In this document: piece after piece, positions 44,904-53,261 of the stretch
Position numbering within the stretch: the first letter of the stretch is position 1
Layout of the letters: every line of letters starts with the position of its first letter
Assembly: GCA_964554795.1 (NCBI GenBank)
Contig: CAZKQB010000009.1
Span: 1 to 64,000, forward strand
Source of the DNA: SFHK01 sp964554795
GTDB lineage: Bacteria; Bacillota; Clostridia; Christensenellales; Aristaeellaceae
Direction of reading: 5' to 3'
DNA: 64,000 bases
Made by a program: the position numbers and the translations under genes
The notes under the pieces: generated by a model
What the model was told of the DNA's origin: nothing
Seen by the model: only the letters and a program-made list of their open reading frames with translations
Databases searched by the model: none

Positions 44904-45545
44904 ATGCTTGAAAAGATGGCAGATTTTTTTGAAAACAGATTAGACGGATACGATGAACATATGTTGACCAATATTGAGGCAGCATATCCCTTTACGGCGA
45001 AGCAGCTACTGACGACTGAAAACTGCCATATACTGGATTTGGGATGTGGCACAGGATTGGAGTTGGAAGAATACTACCGGCTAAATTCATCCGCCAAGGT
45101 AACGGGTATTGATTTGTCACAAGGAATGCTATCGGCTCTTAGAAAGAAATTTGCCGATAAAGACATTGCTTTGATTTGCGGTTCCTATTTTGATGTGCCC
45201 TTTGGCGTATCCATCTTCGATTGTGCGGTATCGGTGGAGAGCCTGCACCATTTTACAAAAGAAGAAAAAGTTCCTTTATATACCAAGCTGCATAGGGCAT
45301 TAAAGGACAATGGATTTTTTGTACTGACGGACTACTTTTCTTTATCAGATGAAGAAGAACGGATGCACCGACAAAACTTGATTGCATTGAAGGCGGAGCA
45401 AGGAATTGCCGATGATGAGTTTTACCATTACGACACGCCTCTTACTGTGACGCACGAAACAGAAGCACTTCTGGAAGCAGGCTTTTCTTCTGTTGAGGTG
45501 ATGAATAATTGGGGAGCGACTTATACCATAAAAGCAGTTAAGTAA
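44904..45545 (+). CDS. Class I SAM-dependent methyltransferase
   Basis: A 213-aa protein with motif I ILDLGCGTGLELEEY, VTGIDLSQGML (motif II acidic residue) and FDCAVSVESLHHF (motif IV-like). It is a small-molecule-type Methyltransf_11/25 protein, substrate unknown. The base composition is clearly richer in A and T than neighbouring genes (runs of AAA, TTT and TTA codons), suggesting transfer from a lower-GC relative. GGAG lies 7 bases before the ATG. Confidence 0.85.
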   Translation: MLEKMADFFENRLDGYDEHMLTNIEAAYPFTAKQLLTTENCHILDLGCGTGLELEEYYRLNSSAKVTGIDLSQGMLSALRKKFADKDIALICGSYFDVPFGVSIFDCAVSVESLHHFTKEEKVPLYTKLHRALKDNGFFVLTDYFSLSDEEERMHRQNLIALKAEQGIADDEFYHYDTPLTVTHETEALLEAGFSSVEVMNNWGATYTIKAVK

Positions 45546-45701
45546 GTTCTATTATACCGGCGAGAGAAGTAAACAGAAACCATTTGGGAACGAAAGGGCG
45601 AGCTTCAGTATTCTCTATCGAGAGTCGTATGTCCTGGGGCGCTGCTTAGCTTATGCGCCTCTCTCCTGTGGGCTTGCCGTCAACAAGTTGGAAGAGAAAC
45701 A

Positions 45702-45739
45702 TAAAATATCCTCTGCATGGGTACGATCATGTGGAGGAT
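45702..45739 (-). terminator. Terminator of the GNAT gene
   Basis: Minus strand ATCCTCCACATG pairs with CATGCAGAGGAT, followed by ATTTTAT, 42 bases after the stop. Confidence 0.6.
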
Positions 45740-45780
45740 TTACTGTTTTATGAATCGCATCCTTGGATCGGAAGCGCTTT

Positions 45781-46305
45781 TTACAGGCGTTTGGAAAAGT
45801 AAAGCACGAGATCGTCGTCGTTTTCGCAGGGGGTATAGGGCTCGCATACGTGATCCTGGTACCATACGCCGCTGCCGTCGGGAAGGTAGCCACGCTTGAC
45901 GTACATGCGCTGGGCAGAGCCATAGCCGCTGTGCAGGCCCACGCCGAGGTAGACCGTGTCGGCATAGCGGGCAGCAATGGCCTCGGCAGCGTCCATTAAC
46001 CGGGAGCCGATGCCGCGTCCGCGATATTTTTCCAGTACGCCGAAATCCACGATTTCCGGAAGCCCCTTTCCGCCGAATGCGCCGGTTTGCGCGTTGGGAT
46101 AGACGTTGATGTAGCCCGCTACGTTGCCATGAAAGTCCGCAGCCAGCGCGACGGACCTTCCCGCGTCACGGTCGCGCAGGCGCATGAGGTATTTCTCTGG
46201 GGTTGCGCCGAGCCAGCCCTGTAGCACCTCTTCGCGGGCAAGCGTCTCGGCGTCGGACTCGCAAAGATCGCGAATGGTGACTGAGTCGTCCTGATAATAG
46301 ATCAT
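45781..46305 (-). CDS. GNAT-family N-acetyltransferase
   Basis: A 174-aa acetyltransferase. The acetyl-CoA motif VLEKYRGRGIGSRLM (Q/RxxGxG/A type) follows FGVLEK, and the beta5 region VYLGVGLHSGYGSAQRMY has the conserved Asn-like turn and Tyr. Many homologues act on small amines or ribosomal protein termini; the target is unknown. A near-perfect AAAGGAGG site and a consensus promoter suggest strong expression. Confidence 0.88.
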   Translation of the reverse strand: MIYYQDDSVTIRDLCESDAETLAREEVLQGWLGATPEKYLMRLRDRDAGRSVALAADFHGNVAGYINVYPNAQTGAFGGKGLPEIVDFGVLEKYRGRGIGSRLMDAAEAIAARYADTVYLGVGLHSGYGSAQRMYVKRGYLPDGSGVWYQDHVCEPYTPCENDDDLVLYFSKRL

Positions 46306-46332
46306 GGCAACCTCCTTTATTGCATTTATGAA

Positions 46333-46361
46333 ATTATAATATGCATACGGGGCAATGTCAA
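46333..46361 (-). promoter_or_regulatory. Consensus promoter of the GNAT gene
   Basis: Minus strand TTGACA, 17 bases and TATAAT, an exact match, 28 bases before the start. Confidence 0.8.
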
Positions 46362-46484
46362 GGAAAAAACAAAATATTTACGCAGAAAAATGTTACAAAG
46401 CCAAGTGTTGCGACATAATACAGTGTATGAACTCGACGAAATCATACAGGGATCAACCGATAAAGGAATGAAGGAGGAGAACAA

Positions 46485-46907
46485 ATGAGAATGACGTGGT
46501 TTGAAGACGTCGGGATGCTTGGAGGAGCGCAGACGAGCTGGACGACCACGGCAATACAGAACGGCGGCAGGTCGCATCTGTATCAGAGGTCGTTTGCGAA
46601 TGAAGCAAGGGTAAGCATAACGCAGGAGAAGAGCAAAACGGTTGTTTCGACGAGCATCGGAGATACGAGCCCAGCATGGATTATCGGCTTTACAAGTCTT
46701 GTAATTCAGGAGATGAAGCAGGGAGAATGGTCAACGATTCAGGTGATCAAGGATCAGTTTACCTATCACAGGACCTGCCATTTCTATCGGATAACGCTGC
46801 CGAAGAGAGAGTTTGGAGAATATCGCGCCTTCGCAGATTTCTTCAAGGTTGGAAGCGCAGGGGTTCACAAGGAGCGGGTAGGGAGTTGGGAGAAGCGCCT
46901 ATTCTGA
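46485..46907 (+). CDS. Orphan hypothetical protein
   Basis: A 140-aa protein I do not recognise. AAGGAGGAG lies directly upstream of the ATG, the strongest reason to believe it. The sequence (WFEDVGMLGGAQTSWTTTA, VVSTSIGDTSPAWIIG, FADFFKVGSAG) is balanced, has no signal peptide or membrane segment, and shows a central hydrophobic strand. No neighbour suggests a role. It starts the accessory stretch that continues to 47.7 kb. Confidence 0.55.
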   Translation: MRMTWFEDVGMLGGAQTSWTTTAIQNGGRSHLYQRSFANEARVSITQEKSKTVVSTSIGDTSPAWIIGFTSLVIQEMKQGEWSTIQVIKDQFTYHRTCHFYRITLPKREFGEYRAFADFFKVGSAGVHKERVGSWEKRLF

Positions 46908-46982
46908 AGCGCGGGATTTCAAGAGAACAGGCGTACAGGGCTTCTGGGGCCGGAGAAGTGAGGCAAGGAAGCCGAGCGTCTT

Positions 46983-47450
46983 TCATGAACGAGGAGTGTA
47001 TTGAAATGCAGCGGATTCGTCTGCTGCGATCATCTGAATAGAGTTCCGAAGCCGCCGGGCAGGGAAAAGAGCTTCCCACCCGGCGGCGCAGTTGGTCAAA
47101 TGAGTTTTTGCCAAGCTGGTGGTAGGAGAGACAGCTCCCCCAACCACGGTCATCCTTGCCAGAGGCGCGGCGCTCGAATTTTCAATTCGATCGTCCACAG
47201 TCAGCCGGCAGGCCGACTTGGAGTCTTCTCGGGCTTCCAAACCCTTTTGCTTAAATCCTTTGGATTCCGGTCGCAAAATCTGCAAGGAAGCGGTTTTCTC
47301 AAAGGGAAAATCGCGCGAACCCACCGTAGACGCCGCCGGGTTTGATTGGAATCCGAGAGGGCGGTAGCCCTCTCGAGCTCTCGTGCAGGTTTTGGGGGGC
47401 CGTTTGACTGAAATCTTCAACCTTTTGAATTTGTGTGGCTTAAGGTACCT
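46983..47450 (-). ncRNA. Stem-loop-rich segment with own promoter; candidate RNA or dispersed repeat
   Basis: Five stem-loops lie within about 330 bases: 47354-47375 (CGAGAGGGC/GCCCTCTCG), about 47200-47217, 47174-47190 (TCGAATT/AATTCGA), 47119-47147 (GTGGT/ACCAC with GGAG/CTCC) and 47051-47087 (GCCGCCGGG/CCCGGCGGC with GGGAA/TTCCC). A minus-strand promoter at 47457-47484 points into it. A minus-strand frame stays open over most of the segment but begins at a TTG without a well-placed ribosome site and has low-complexity-like composition, so coding is doubtful. A dispersed intergenic repeat is the main alternative. Confidence 0.4.
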
Positions 47451-47456
47451 TACGCC

Positions 47457-47484
47457 ATTATAAAATATTTACAATCATATACAA
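47457..47484 (-). promoter_or_regulatory. Minus-strand promoter of the structured segment
   Basis: Minus strand TTGTAT, a 16-base spacer and TATAAT. It points away from the phosphotransferase gene into the stem-loop-rich region. Confidence 0.5.
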
Positions 47485-47494
47485 GTCCATATCC

Positions 47495-47674
47495 TCATCG
47501 GGAAAGGATAGAATGGATATCGTCTTCACTGAACGCCTCTGTGTTAAACAAAAGGGTTCGGATCCTATCCTCATCCGTGATATCGCATGCAAAAGCGAAA
47601 GTTCCTTTCTCTATTGTCGGTTGCTGGAGGAATGGTAATTGATTCTCTGTCTGTTGGTTGGGAAACAGACAGCT
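47495..47674 (-). pseudogene. Open fragment without a standard start codon
   Basis: 59 codons after a TAA (47677-47675) read like protein (LPFLQQPTIEKGTFAFACD then ITDEDRIRTLLFNTEAFSED) to a TGA at 47497-47495. No ATG, GTG or TTG lies in frame; a CTG near the beginning is the only candidate. It begins just after the phosphotransferase stop. It may be a decayed small gene, or real with an unusual start. Not recognised. Confidence 0.3.
47647..47672 (-). terminator. Hairpin after the phosphotransferase gene
   Basis: CTGTCTGTT and AACAGACAG are perfect 9-bp arms around an 8-base loop, 15 bases after the stop at 47687. No T-run. Confidence 0.5.
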
Positions 47675-47686
47675 TTAAATCGTTCT

Positions 47687-48817
47687 TTAGCGGTTCCTGC
47701 GCCAGCAGTCCATCACGATGGCGTTCATGGCGTTCATTTTCCGCTGCATATCCTTTGCCAACGCGATTTGGCAGCGTGTGCGTACCAGGTTATGGGTCGG
47801 ATACTTGGTTTTGAAGTACCGATCGCCTAATATGTAATCGTCCAGAAAGCGCGTTGCGAGCTCGCAGGCCAGCGCGAAACAGCTGACGCCGAATGTCTCA
47901 ACCTCATTTTCGGTGAGCGTATTTGCGGTTTGCTTCAGAAATCCCTCGGCGAAGGCCCAATAAATATTCAGGTTTACGCCGGCCTTGCTTGTGTCCGGAG
48001 AATCTTCCTCTACGAAATTTGCCGCGAAGCGGATTGCGTCGCCGAAGTCGTGACCGATCAGGCCGGGCATGACGGTGTCCAAATCGATGACCACCAGCGG
48101 CTTATGGGTTTGCGTGTCAAACAGCACGTTGTTGATCTTCGTGTCGTTGTGTGTCACGCGCAGCGGCAGCTCTCCGGCGCGGAAACGGTCGGTCAGCACG
48201 CAGGCTTTGTCCTCGACGCCGAGCAACCAGTCCAGCTCTGCGCGTACCTCGGTCGTGCGTCCGCACGGATCGTCTGCTGCATCGGTCTTCAGCTTTTCAT
48301 AGCGCTTGCGGGTATCGTGGAAGTCCGGAATCGTGTAGAAAAGCTGCTTGGGGTCAAAGTCCGAAAGTATAGTTTGGAAATCTCCGAAGGCCTCGCCCGC
48401 ACTGCGAACGATCTCCGGATCATCGCAGGTATCGAACGTGACGGACGGCACATAATTGCTCATCCGCCAGAAGCCGTCCTCGTCCATCAGGTAATTCGCG
48501 CCGCTTTCCGTGTGGTGGAAGTGCAGGCACAGGGAGTTTGGATGCTTTTCACGAATGTACTCGGTCACGTGGTCGATGTTCTGCATCAGCTCGATCGGGT
48601 GTTGGAAGGCGTAGGTGTTTACGCGCTGCACCAGATAGGACTTGATTTGGGCCATGCCGGTGCCGTCGTCTCGTATGTAATTCACCTTGTAGGTGTGATT
48701 TACGTTGCCTACCTTGATTTCCTCATAGGAAAAGAACGGGCCAGGGATTCGAAAGGCTTCGCCCACGCGCAGAAGCTTGCGGGCAATGTCGGGGTTCATG
48801 GAAAGCTGCGATAGCAT
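47687..48817 (-). CDS. Aminoglycoside phosphotransferase-fold sugar kinase (NahK-like)
   Basis: A 376-aa kinase of the APH/choline-kinase fold. The catalytic loop LRVTHNDTKINNVLF and the metal-binding VVIDLDTVMPG are both intact, and the nucleotide region (GNVNHTYKVNY, SYLVQRVN) lies near residue 40-70. The motifs are close to those of N-acetylhexosamine 1-kinases (NahK), which phosphorylate GlcNAc or GalNAc in salvage of lacto-N-biose, so a sugar 1-kinase is the best guess. The start at 48817 has GGAG 5 bases upstream; longer readings look non-coding. Confidence 0.8.
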   Translation of the reverse strand: MLSQLSMNPDIARKLLRVGEAFRIPGPFFSYEEIKVGNVNHTYKVNYIRDDGTGMAQIKSYLVQRVNTYAFQHPIELMQNIDHVTEYIREKHPNSLCLHFHHTESGANYLMDEDGFWRMSNYVPSVTFDTCDDPEIVRSAGEAFGDFQTILSDFDPKQLFYTIPDFHDTRKRYEKLKTDAADDPCGRTTEVRAELDWLLGVEDKACVLTDRFRAGELPLRVTHNDTKINNVLFDTQTHKPLVVIDLDTVMPGLIGHDFGDAIRFAANFVEEDSPDTSKAGVNLNIYWAFAEGFLKQTANTLTENEVETFGVSCFALACELATRFLDDYILGDRYFKTKYPTHNLVRTRCQIALAKDMQRKMNAMNAIVMDCWRRNR

Positions 48818-48943
48818 GAATCTCCATCCTCTCAGGGCACGGCATACCGTACCGATGGTCAGTCCTCCGCACGCCGAAGCGCACGCGCAAGAGCGGAAGG
48901 CCGGGAGTGAGCCTCGGTTCGTTCGGCTCATGGCGTCGAGACC

Positions 48944-48972
48944 ATTATATCATGGAAGTTGCGTCCAGTCAA
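48944..48972 (-). promoter_or_regulatory. Promoter of the phosphotransferase gene
   Basis: Minus strand TTGACT, 17 bases and TATAAT preceded by TGA. The leader to the start codon is about 115 bases and shows no recognised riboswitch. The rest of the 48818-49255 gap holds only this and the ZIP promoter. Confidence 0.7.
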
Positions 48973-49156
48973 CGCTCGCGTGCTGTGGAGCACTTCTCAC
49001 GGTGTACAAGTGTCCGGCATAGGAGACACGTGGGAGGCGGAGATAGTCAAGGGAAGAGATGCAGCTGCGGTTAGCCGTGCGCCGGCTCCTTCACAGTAAA
49101 CAACTTGACCACCGAATGCTTTTACGCATTTTGCAAAGAAATCCGCAAAACGGGCG

Positions 49157-49185
49157 TAGACACGGCGGGAGGTATCGAGTAGAAT
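49157..49185 (+). promoter_or_regulatory. Promoter of the ZIP transporter gene
   Basis: TAGACA (49157-49162), 17 bases and TAGAAT (49180-49185), 70 bases before the start. Confidence 0.5.
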
Positions 49186-49255
49186 GTTGCCGGTTAAGCT
49201 AAACGAATTGACGGTGCATTACATGCGATGGCACCGCAGAGGATGGAGACGGGCG

Positions 49256-50032
49256 ATGGAAACGTTTTATGGAATTCTGATTCCGTTCCTTGGAACGTCG
49301 CTGGGCGCGGCGTGTGTATTCTTTATGAAAAGGTCGCTGAAAGGCGGAGTTCAGCGTGCACTTACAGGGTTTGCTGCCGGGGTGATGGTGGCGGCCAGCG
49401 TCTGGAGCCTATTGATTCCGGCGATTGAGCAGTCGGCTGATTTGGGCACATGGGCGTTTGCTCCGGCGGTTGCGGGTTTCTGGCTTGGCGTGCTGTTTCT
49501 TCTGGCGCTGGATCATTTGATCCCGCATCTGCATGCGAACAGCGACTGCGCCGAGGGCCCGGAAAGTCGTCTTCAGCGTACGACAAAGATGGTGCTGGCT
49601 GTGACGCTACACAACATTCCTGAGGGAATGGCAGTGGGCGTCGTGTATGCGGGCTATCTTTCTGGGGACGCACAGATTTCAGCAGCGGGGGCATTGGCGT
49701 TGTCTCTCGGAATTGCCATTCAGAATTTCCCGGAGGGAGCGATTATTTCTCTGCCGCTGCGGGCGGAGGGCAAAGGAAAGGGACGGGCATTTCTAAGCGG
49801 CATGCTATCTGGGGTAGTGGAGCCCATCGGCGCGGTGCTTACGATATTGGCAGCGCAGCTGGTCGTTCCGGTGCTTCCGTATCTTTTGAGCTTTGCGGCG
49901 GGCGCGATGCTTTATGTGGTCGTGGAGGAGCTGATTCCGGAAATGTCCCAAGGCGCGCATTCTAACGTCGGAACGGTGTTCTTCGCCCTTGGCTTCGGCA
50001 TCATGATGATTCTGGACGTGGCGCTTGGATAG
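49256..50032 (+). CDS. ZIP-family metal transporter (GufA-like)
   Basis: A 258-aa protein with eight membrane segments, the usual ZIP size. The metal-binding signatures TLHNIPEGMAVG (TM4) and IAIQNFPEGAII (TM5) are both intact, and the loop after TM3 has HLIPHLHANSDC. It should move Zn2+, Fe2+ or Mn2+ across the membrane. The start at 49256 follows GGAG by 9 bases; the in-frame ATG at 49184 would add an unlikely Arg-rich leader. Confidence 0.92.
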   Translation: METFYGILIPFLGTSLGAACVFFMKRSLKGGVQRALTGFAAGVMVAASVWSLLIPAIEQSADLGTWAFAPAVAGFWLGVLFLLALDHLIPHLHANSDCAEGPESRLQRTTKMVLAVTLHNIPEGMAVGVVYAGYLSGDAQISAAGALALSLGIAIQNFPEGAIISLPLRAEGKGKGRAFLSGMLSGVVEPIGAVLTILAAQLVVPVLPYLLSFAAGAMLYVVVEELIPEMSQGAHSNVGTVFFALGFGIMMILDVALG

Positions 50033-50050
50033 CTCTTAGATTCAAGGGAG

Positions 50051-50082
50051 ATTCCATCCGGGTACGGTTTCCTGAATGGAAT
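50051..50082. terminator. Hairpin between convergent ZIP and LacI genes
   Basis: ATTCCATCCGGG (50051-50062) pairs with CCTGAATGGAAT (50071-50082) with one mismatch. T-runs are absent, so the efficiency is unclear. Confidence 0.5.
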
Positions 50083-50097
50083 GCCGGGGCTGTGCGC

Positions 50098-51126
50098 CTA
50101 AAGCCGCCGAACGCTCTCACGGTAGACGGGCTCGCCGTAGACGACCACTTTGCGCGACTTGCGACCCGGCTTCAGAAGAAGGTCCAACGCCGATTCGACG
50201 AGCTCGGCGTGGTCAACCCGGCAGGTCGTCAGCGGGAAAGGACGATCGGAATCCGAGTATACATCGTCAAAGCCCACAAGTGAAATATCGCCGGGCACGC
50301 TCAAGCCGCGTTCTCTGTAGTATTCCCGGATGCGTGCGGCCGTGAAATCCTCGCCGCATACGATGGCAGTCGGAGCCTGCGCCAGATCGGACAGCGTTTG
50401 TTCAAGTAGGCGGCGCTCGCTTTCCTCGTTCTGTACGTGCACGCGGGCTTCCGAATATGCGTTGGTGCGCGCGGGCAGGCCATGCTCGCACATTGCGCGG
50501 CAATAGCCGAACCAGCGATCCATATATTTTGACATGTAGTATTTTTCGCCCATGAATAAAATGTCCCGGTGTCCCATCTGAAGCAGATGCTTCGTCATTA
50601 CATAGCCCGCGTACGTGTCGTCTGCGGTCACGCTGTCGGCATTCAGGCCATCAATGTGACTGTGAAGTGTGATTATATGGCAGCCGGTTTCCGCCAGACG
50701 ACGCATATATGCCTCCTCAATGCAGCCCAGCGTCATGATGCCGGCCGGCTGCATCAGCGACAGTGCGCCCGGCATAACAAGCCTTTTCTCATCCTCTTGG
50801 CTTACGATGTTGAACGCAGTGACGTAGCTGCGTGCCTGCGCGCTCTTTTGAAGCTGCAGATACAGTCGTGGAATCAAGCCTGCCGCCGCATGCGCTCCGG
50901 CCACGGGAGCTCCCACGGATTGCGCCACCAGCACAAGAATATATTTAACTCCTGCACCCTGTACATCTGCCGAGCGTTTTTCGTAATTCAGGCTTTCGGC
51001 CAGCCGCAGTACCCGCGCGCGTACGGCGTCGCTCACGCCCGGCCGGCCGCGCAGAACTACGCTTACCGTGTTGCGGGAAACTCCGGCTGCCTTCGCAATG
51101 TCCTCAAGTGTGATTTTCCTGTCCAC
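50098..51126 (-). CDS. LacI-family transcriptional regulator
   Basis: A 342-aa repressor. The N-terminal helix-turn-helix ITLEDIAKAAGVSRNTVSVV (about 5-24) and hinge precede a periplasmic-binding-protein-like sensor domain (YILVLVAQSVGAPVAG, ITLHSHIDGLNADSVT, ISLVGFDDVYSDSDRPF). It starts with GTG after GAGG. Divergent from the 610-aa protein and GH105 genes, it is their probable ligand-responsive repressor, and a perfect palindrome in its own promoter suggests autoregulation. Confidence 0.93.
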   Translation of the reverse strand: MDRKITLEDIAKAAGVSRNTVSVVLRGRPGVSDAVRARVLRLAESLNYEKRSADVQGAGVKYILVLVAQSVGAPVAGAHAAAGLIPRLYLQLQKSAQARSYVTAFNIVSQEDEKRLVMPGALSLMQPAGIMTLGCIEEAYMRRLAETGCHIITLHSHIDGLNADSVTADDTYAGYVMTKHLLQMGHRDILFMGEKYYMSKYMDRWFGYCRAMCEHGLPARTNAYSEARVHVQNEESERRLLEQTLSDLAQAPTAIVCGEDFTAARIREYYRERGLSVPGDISLVGFDDVYSDSDRPFPLTTCRVDHAELVESALDLLLKPGRKSRKVVVYGEPVYRESVRRL

Positions 51127-51160
51127 ACTGCTGCCTCTTTCTATTCTTTGTTGCCCTTTG

Positions 51161-51185
51161 AGTATAGCATGAAAACGTTATAACG
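51161..51185 (-). promoter_or_regulatory. LacI-gene -10 box and palindromic operator candidate
   Basis: Minus strand TATACT (51166-51161) preceded by TGC. The perfect palindrome CGTTATAACG (51176-51185) lies between the -35 and -10 positions. LacI-family operators typically have a central CG-flanked palindrome, though here the centre is TA. Confidence 0.5.
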
Positions 51186-51332
51186 GTATGAAATGAAGGG
51201 TGATTTTGACATATTTCATATTTATAACGTGAATTAATGTTATTTTTAAAGTAGATATATCGGCGATTATCCTCGGCTCATTCGTTTAATTTCGGTAGAA
51301 TAGATGTTTTTAACGGGAGTATCTCGCATAAA

Positions 51333-51361
51333 TTGACATTTGCGGTGGAAAATGCTATCAT
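51333..51361 (+). promoter_or_regulatory. Promoter of the 610-aa protein/GH105 operon
   Basis: TTGACA (51333-51338), 17 bases and TATCAT (51356-51361) preceded by TGC, 51 bases before the start. Confidence 0.7.
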
Positions 51362-51411
51362 ATCTGTAATGTAATTTTTCATGTAATACATGGCATATGG
51401 AGGTTTGAAGC

Positions 51412-53244
51412 ATGCATGTGATTGCTCCTGAAAACCGCGAGGCTTTGATGGAGATGCTTGCCGGCATGAACGAGCGCTACAGCGAAAAATGGAAATGCCC
51501 GACAAGCTACCTGTCCAAGGCAAACTACCATACCCGCCTGGCCCGAAGCGAGGTGCACTCCACAACGGAGGCGTTCCGCTATGCCGCGGCGCTGCTGCTC
51601 ACCGGTGATGAAGCGGATCGCAGGCGCGCCGAGGAGGTGCTGTGGCATGTCGCGTCGCTTCAGGATACCGATCCTACCAACGCGACCTACGGCATCTGGT
51701 CGTGGTACATGGAGGAGCCGCTTTCGCAGATGAACCCGCCGGACTGGAATTGGGCCGACTTCTGCGGCCGTGAAATTCTCAAGGTGCTTGAATATCATGG
51801 CGACCGCATTTCTCACAGCTTGTATGCTTTCCTTGAGGAGGCGCTGCGCCATGCTTGCCTGTCCATTTACCGGCGCAACGTGTCCTTCAGCTACACCAAT
51901 ATATCGATTATGGGCGCCTATGTGACGCTGCATGCTGGGCAGATGCTCTCGTGGCCATGGTTGTTTCACTATGGTGCGCAGCGGCTGAGGAAGCAGTGGG
52001 AATTTGCGATGAAAACTGGCAGCTTCTCCGAATACAACAGCGCGACCTATACCCGCGTCGCCATCGAATGCCTGACGTGCATCCACGATGTGATTCGCGA
52101 CTGCGACGTTCTGCGCATGGCGGAGGATCTGCTCGACCTTGCGTGGCGTACGGTTGCCGGGCACTTCCACGCGCCCACGAAGCAGTGGTGCGGCCCGAAT
52201 GCGCGCAGCTATACGTGGCTGACCAACGCAGAAACATTGTCCTTTCTGGAGGAGGGGGTGGAGCGTACGGTTCCGCTTGCCGGGGATGCCTATGTCTTTA
52301 ATCCTGATTGGGCCTATATGCGCCTTAATTGCCCGGAAAAATACCGCGGCGCGTTTACCGTATGCACGCCGCACGACGAGGCGCTTTCCTTCCGCGTGAT
52401 GGGCGCGTTTGTGGAAGCGCTGGAGGATGCGTACGCGTTCTGTCATATGGAGGAGGACTACGCATTGGCTTCATGGGGCGTGTCAACCACGTGGAATCAG
52501 CGCCGCAATTTGCTTGGCTACTGGGGCGGCAAGGAAACGCGCTTCATAAACGCCAGCATTTTGCGTAACCGCTATGATTTCTCCAGCGGTCTTCTGACTA
52601 CCGCGCAGAAGGACGGACACGCGCTGGTAATCGCCAGCATGGTTTCCGACGGCGGCGATACCCATTGCAATCTGGACATGATCAAAAACGAAACTATCCG
52701 TGCCTATGACCTGCGCGTGCGTATCGAGATCGGCGGTAGCTATGACGGCAGATGGGAGGTCGACGGGGACGTTGCCGTGTTTACCGACAGTGCAAGGCGC
52801 ATCGTCGTTTGTCTGAAAGACGCCTCCTTTAACGGATGCCGGCCGCACTTTTCCGTGACGGATTCGGATGAGGAGACGGCGCTTCTTGAAACGCATGCCG
52901 ATTTGCATCGTCGGTTCATTCCGGCGGACAGGGAAGCCTTGCGCCGCCAGGTGACGACGCAGAACAGTGCATCCCTGCAGCAGGAGGTTTCCCGAAGCTA
53001 TCTGGATGTTGTGTGGTACGAGGGCGAGGAAACGGAAATCAGGCTTTCGGAGCTTAAGGATGCGTTTGCGGTTCTGTATGTATCCCTGGACGGCGTTCAG
53101 CCTAAAGCGTGTAATGTACAAGTGGAGAACGGAAGGGTTTCTGCTTTTGCAGAGCTGGAGGCCCACACGCTTTCCGTCAGCGCACCGGCGAAATGCGTAT
53201 CGCGCTTTGCGTTCGCTGCCACGCATCAGGTACAACAGGCATAA
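51412..53244 (+). CDS. Unclassified alpha-helical toroid protein in a glycan-degradation operon
   Basis: A 610-aa cytoplasmic protein without a signal peptide. Residues 1 to about 380 are helical and aromatic-rich (RLARSEVHSTTEAFRYAAAL, WSWYMEEPLSQMNPPDWNWA, FSYTNISIMGAYVTLHAGQM, WEFAMKTGSFSEYNSATYTR), like the (alpha/alpha) toroids of polysaccharide lyases and some hydrolases. About 390-610 is beta-rich (DFSSGLLTTAQKDGHALVIA, CNVQVENGRVSAFAELEAHT), like the C-terminal beta-sheet domains of such lyases. Conserved-looking Asn, Tyr, His and Arg residues sit in the first half, but I cannot name catalytic residues or a family. It lies 17 bases upstream of GH105 under a LacI regulator, which supports a role on uronate-containing glycans. 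GGAGG precedes the ATG. Confidence 0.7.
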   Translation: MHVIAPENREALMEMLAGMNERYSEKWKCPTSYLSKANYHTRLARSEVHSTTEAFRYAAALLLTGDEADRRRAEEVLWHVASLQDTDPTNATYGIWSWYMEEPLSQMNPPDWNWADFCGREILKVLEYHGDRISHSLYAFLEEALRHACLSIYRRNVSFSYTNISIMGAYVTLHAGQMLSWPWLFHYGAQRLRKQWEFAMKTGSFSEYNSATYTRVAIECLTCIHDVIRDCDVLRMAEDLLDLAWRTVAGHFHAPTKQWCGPNARSYTWLTNAETLSFLEEGVERTVPLAGDAYVFNPDWAYMRLNCPEKYRGAFTVCTPHDEALSFRVMGAFVEALEDAYAFCHMEEDYALASWGVSTTWNQRRNLLGYWGGKETRFINASILRNRYDFSSGLLTTAQKDGHALVIASMVSDGGDTHCNLDMIKNETIRAYDLRVRIEIGGSYDGRWEVDGDVAVFTDSARRIVVCLKDASFNGCRPHFSVTDSDEETALLETHADLHRRFIPADREALRRQVTTQNSASLQQEVSRSYLDVVWYEGEETEIRLSELKDAFAVLYVSLDGVQPKACNVQVENGRVSAFAELEAHTLSVSAPAKCVSRFAFAATHQVQQA

Positions 53245-53261
53245 GACAGGAGGAAAGATGC

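Noticed and set aside
46983..47420. Minus-strand 145-codon frame across the structured segment
   Set aside because: It begins at TTG with the purine-rich stretch abutting the start codon, shows no recognisable domain and overlaps five stem-loops. Kept only as a caveat to the structured element.
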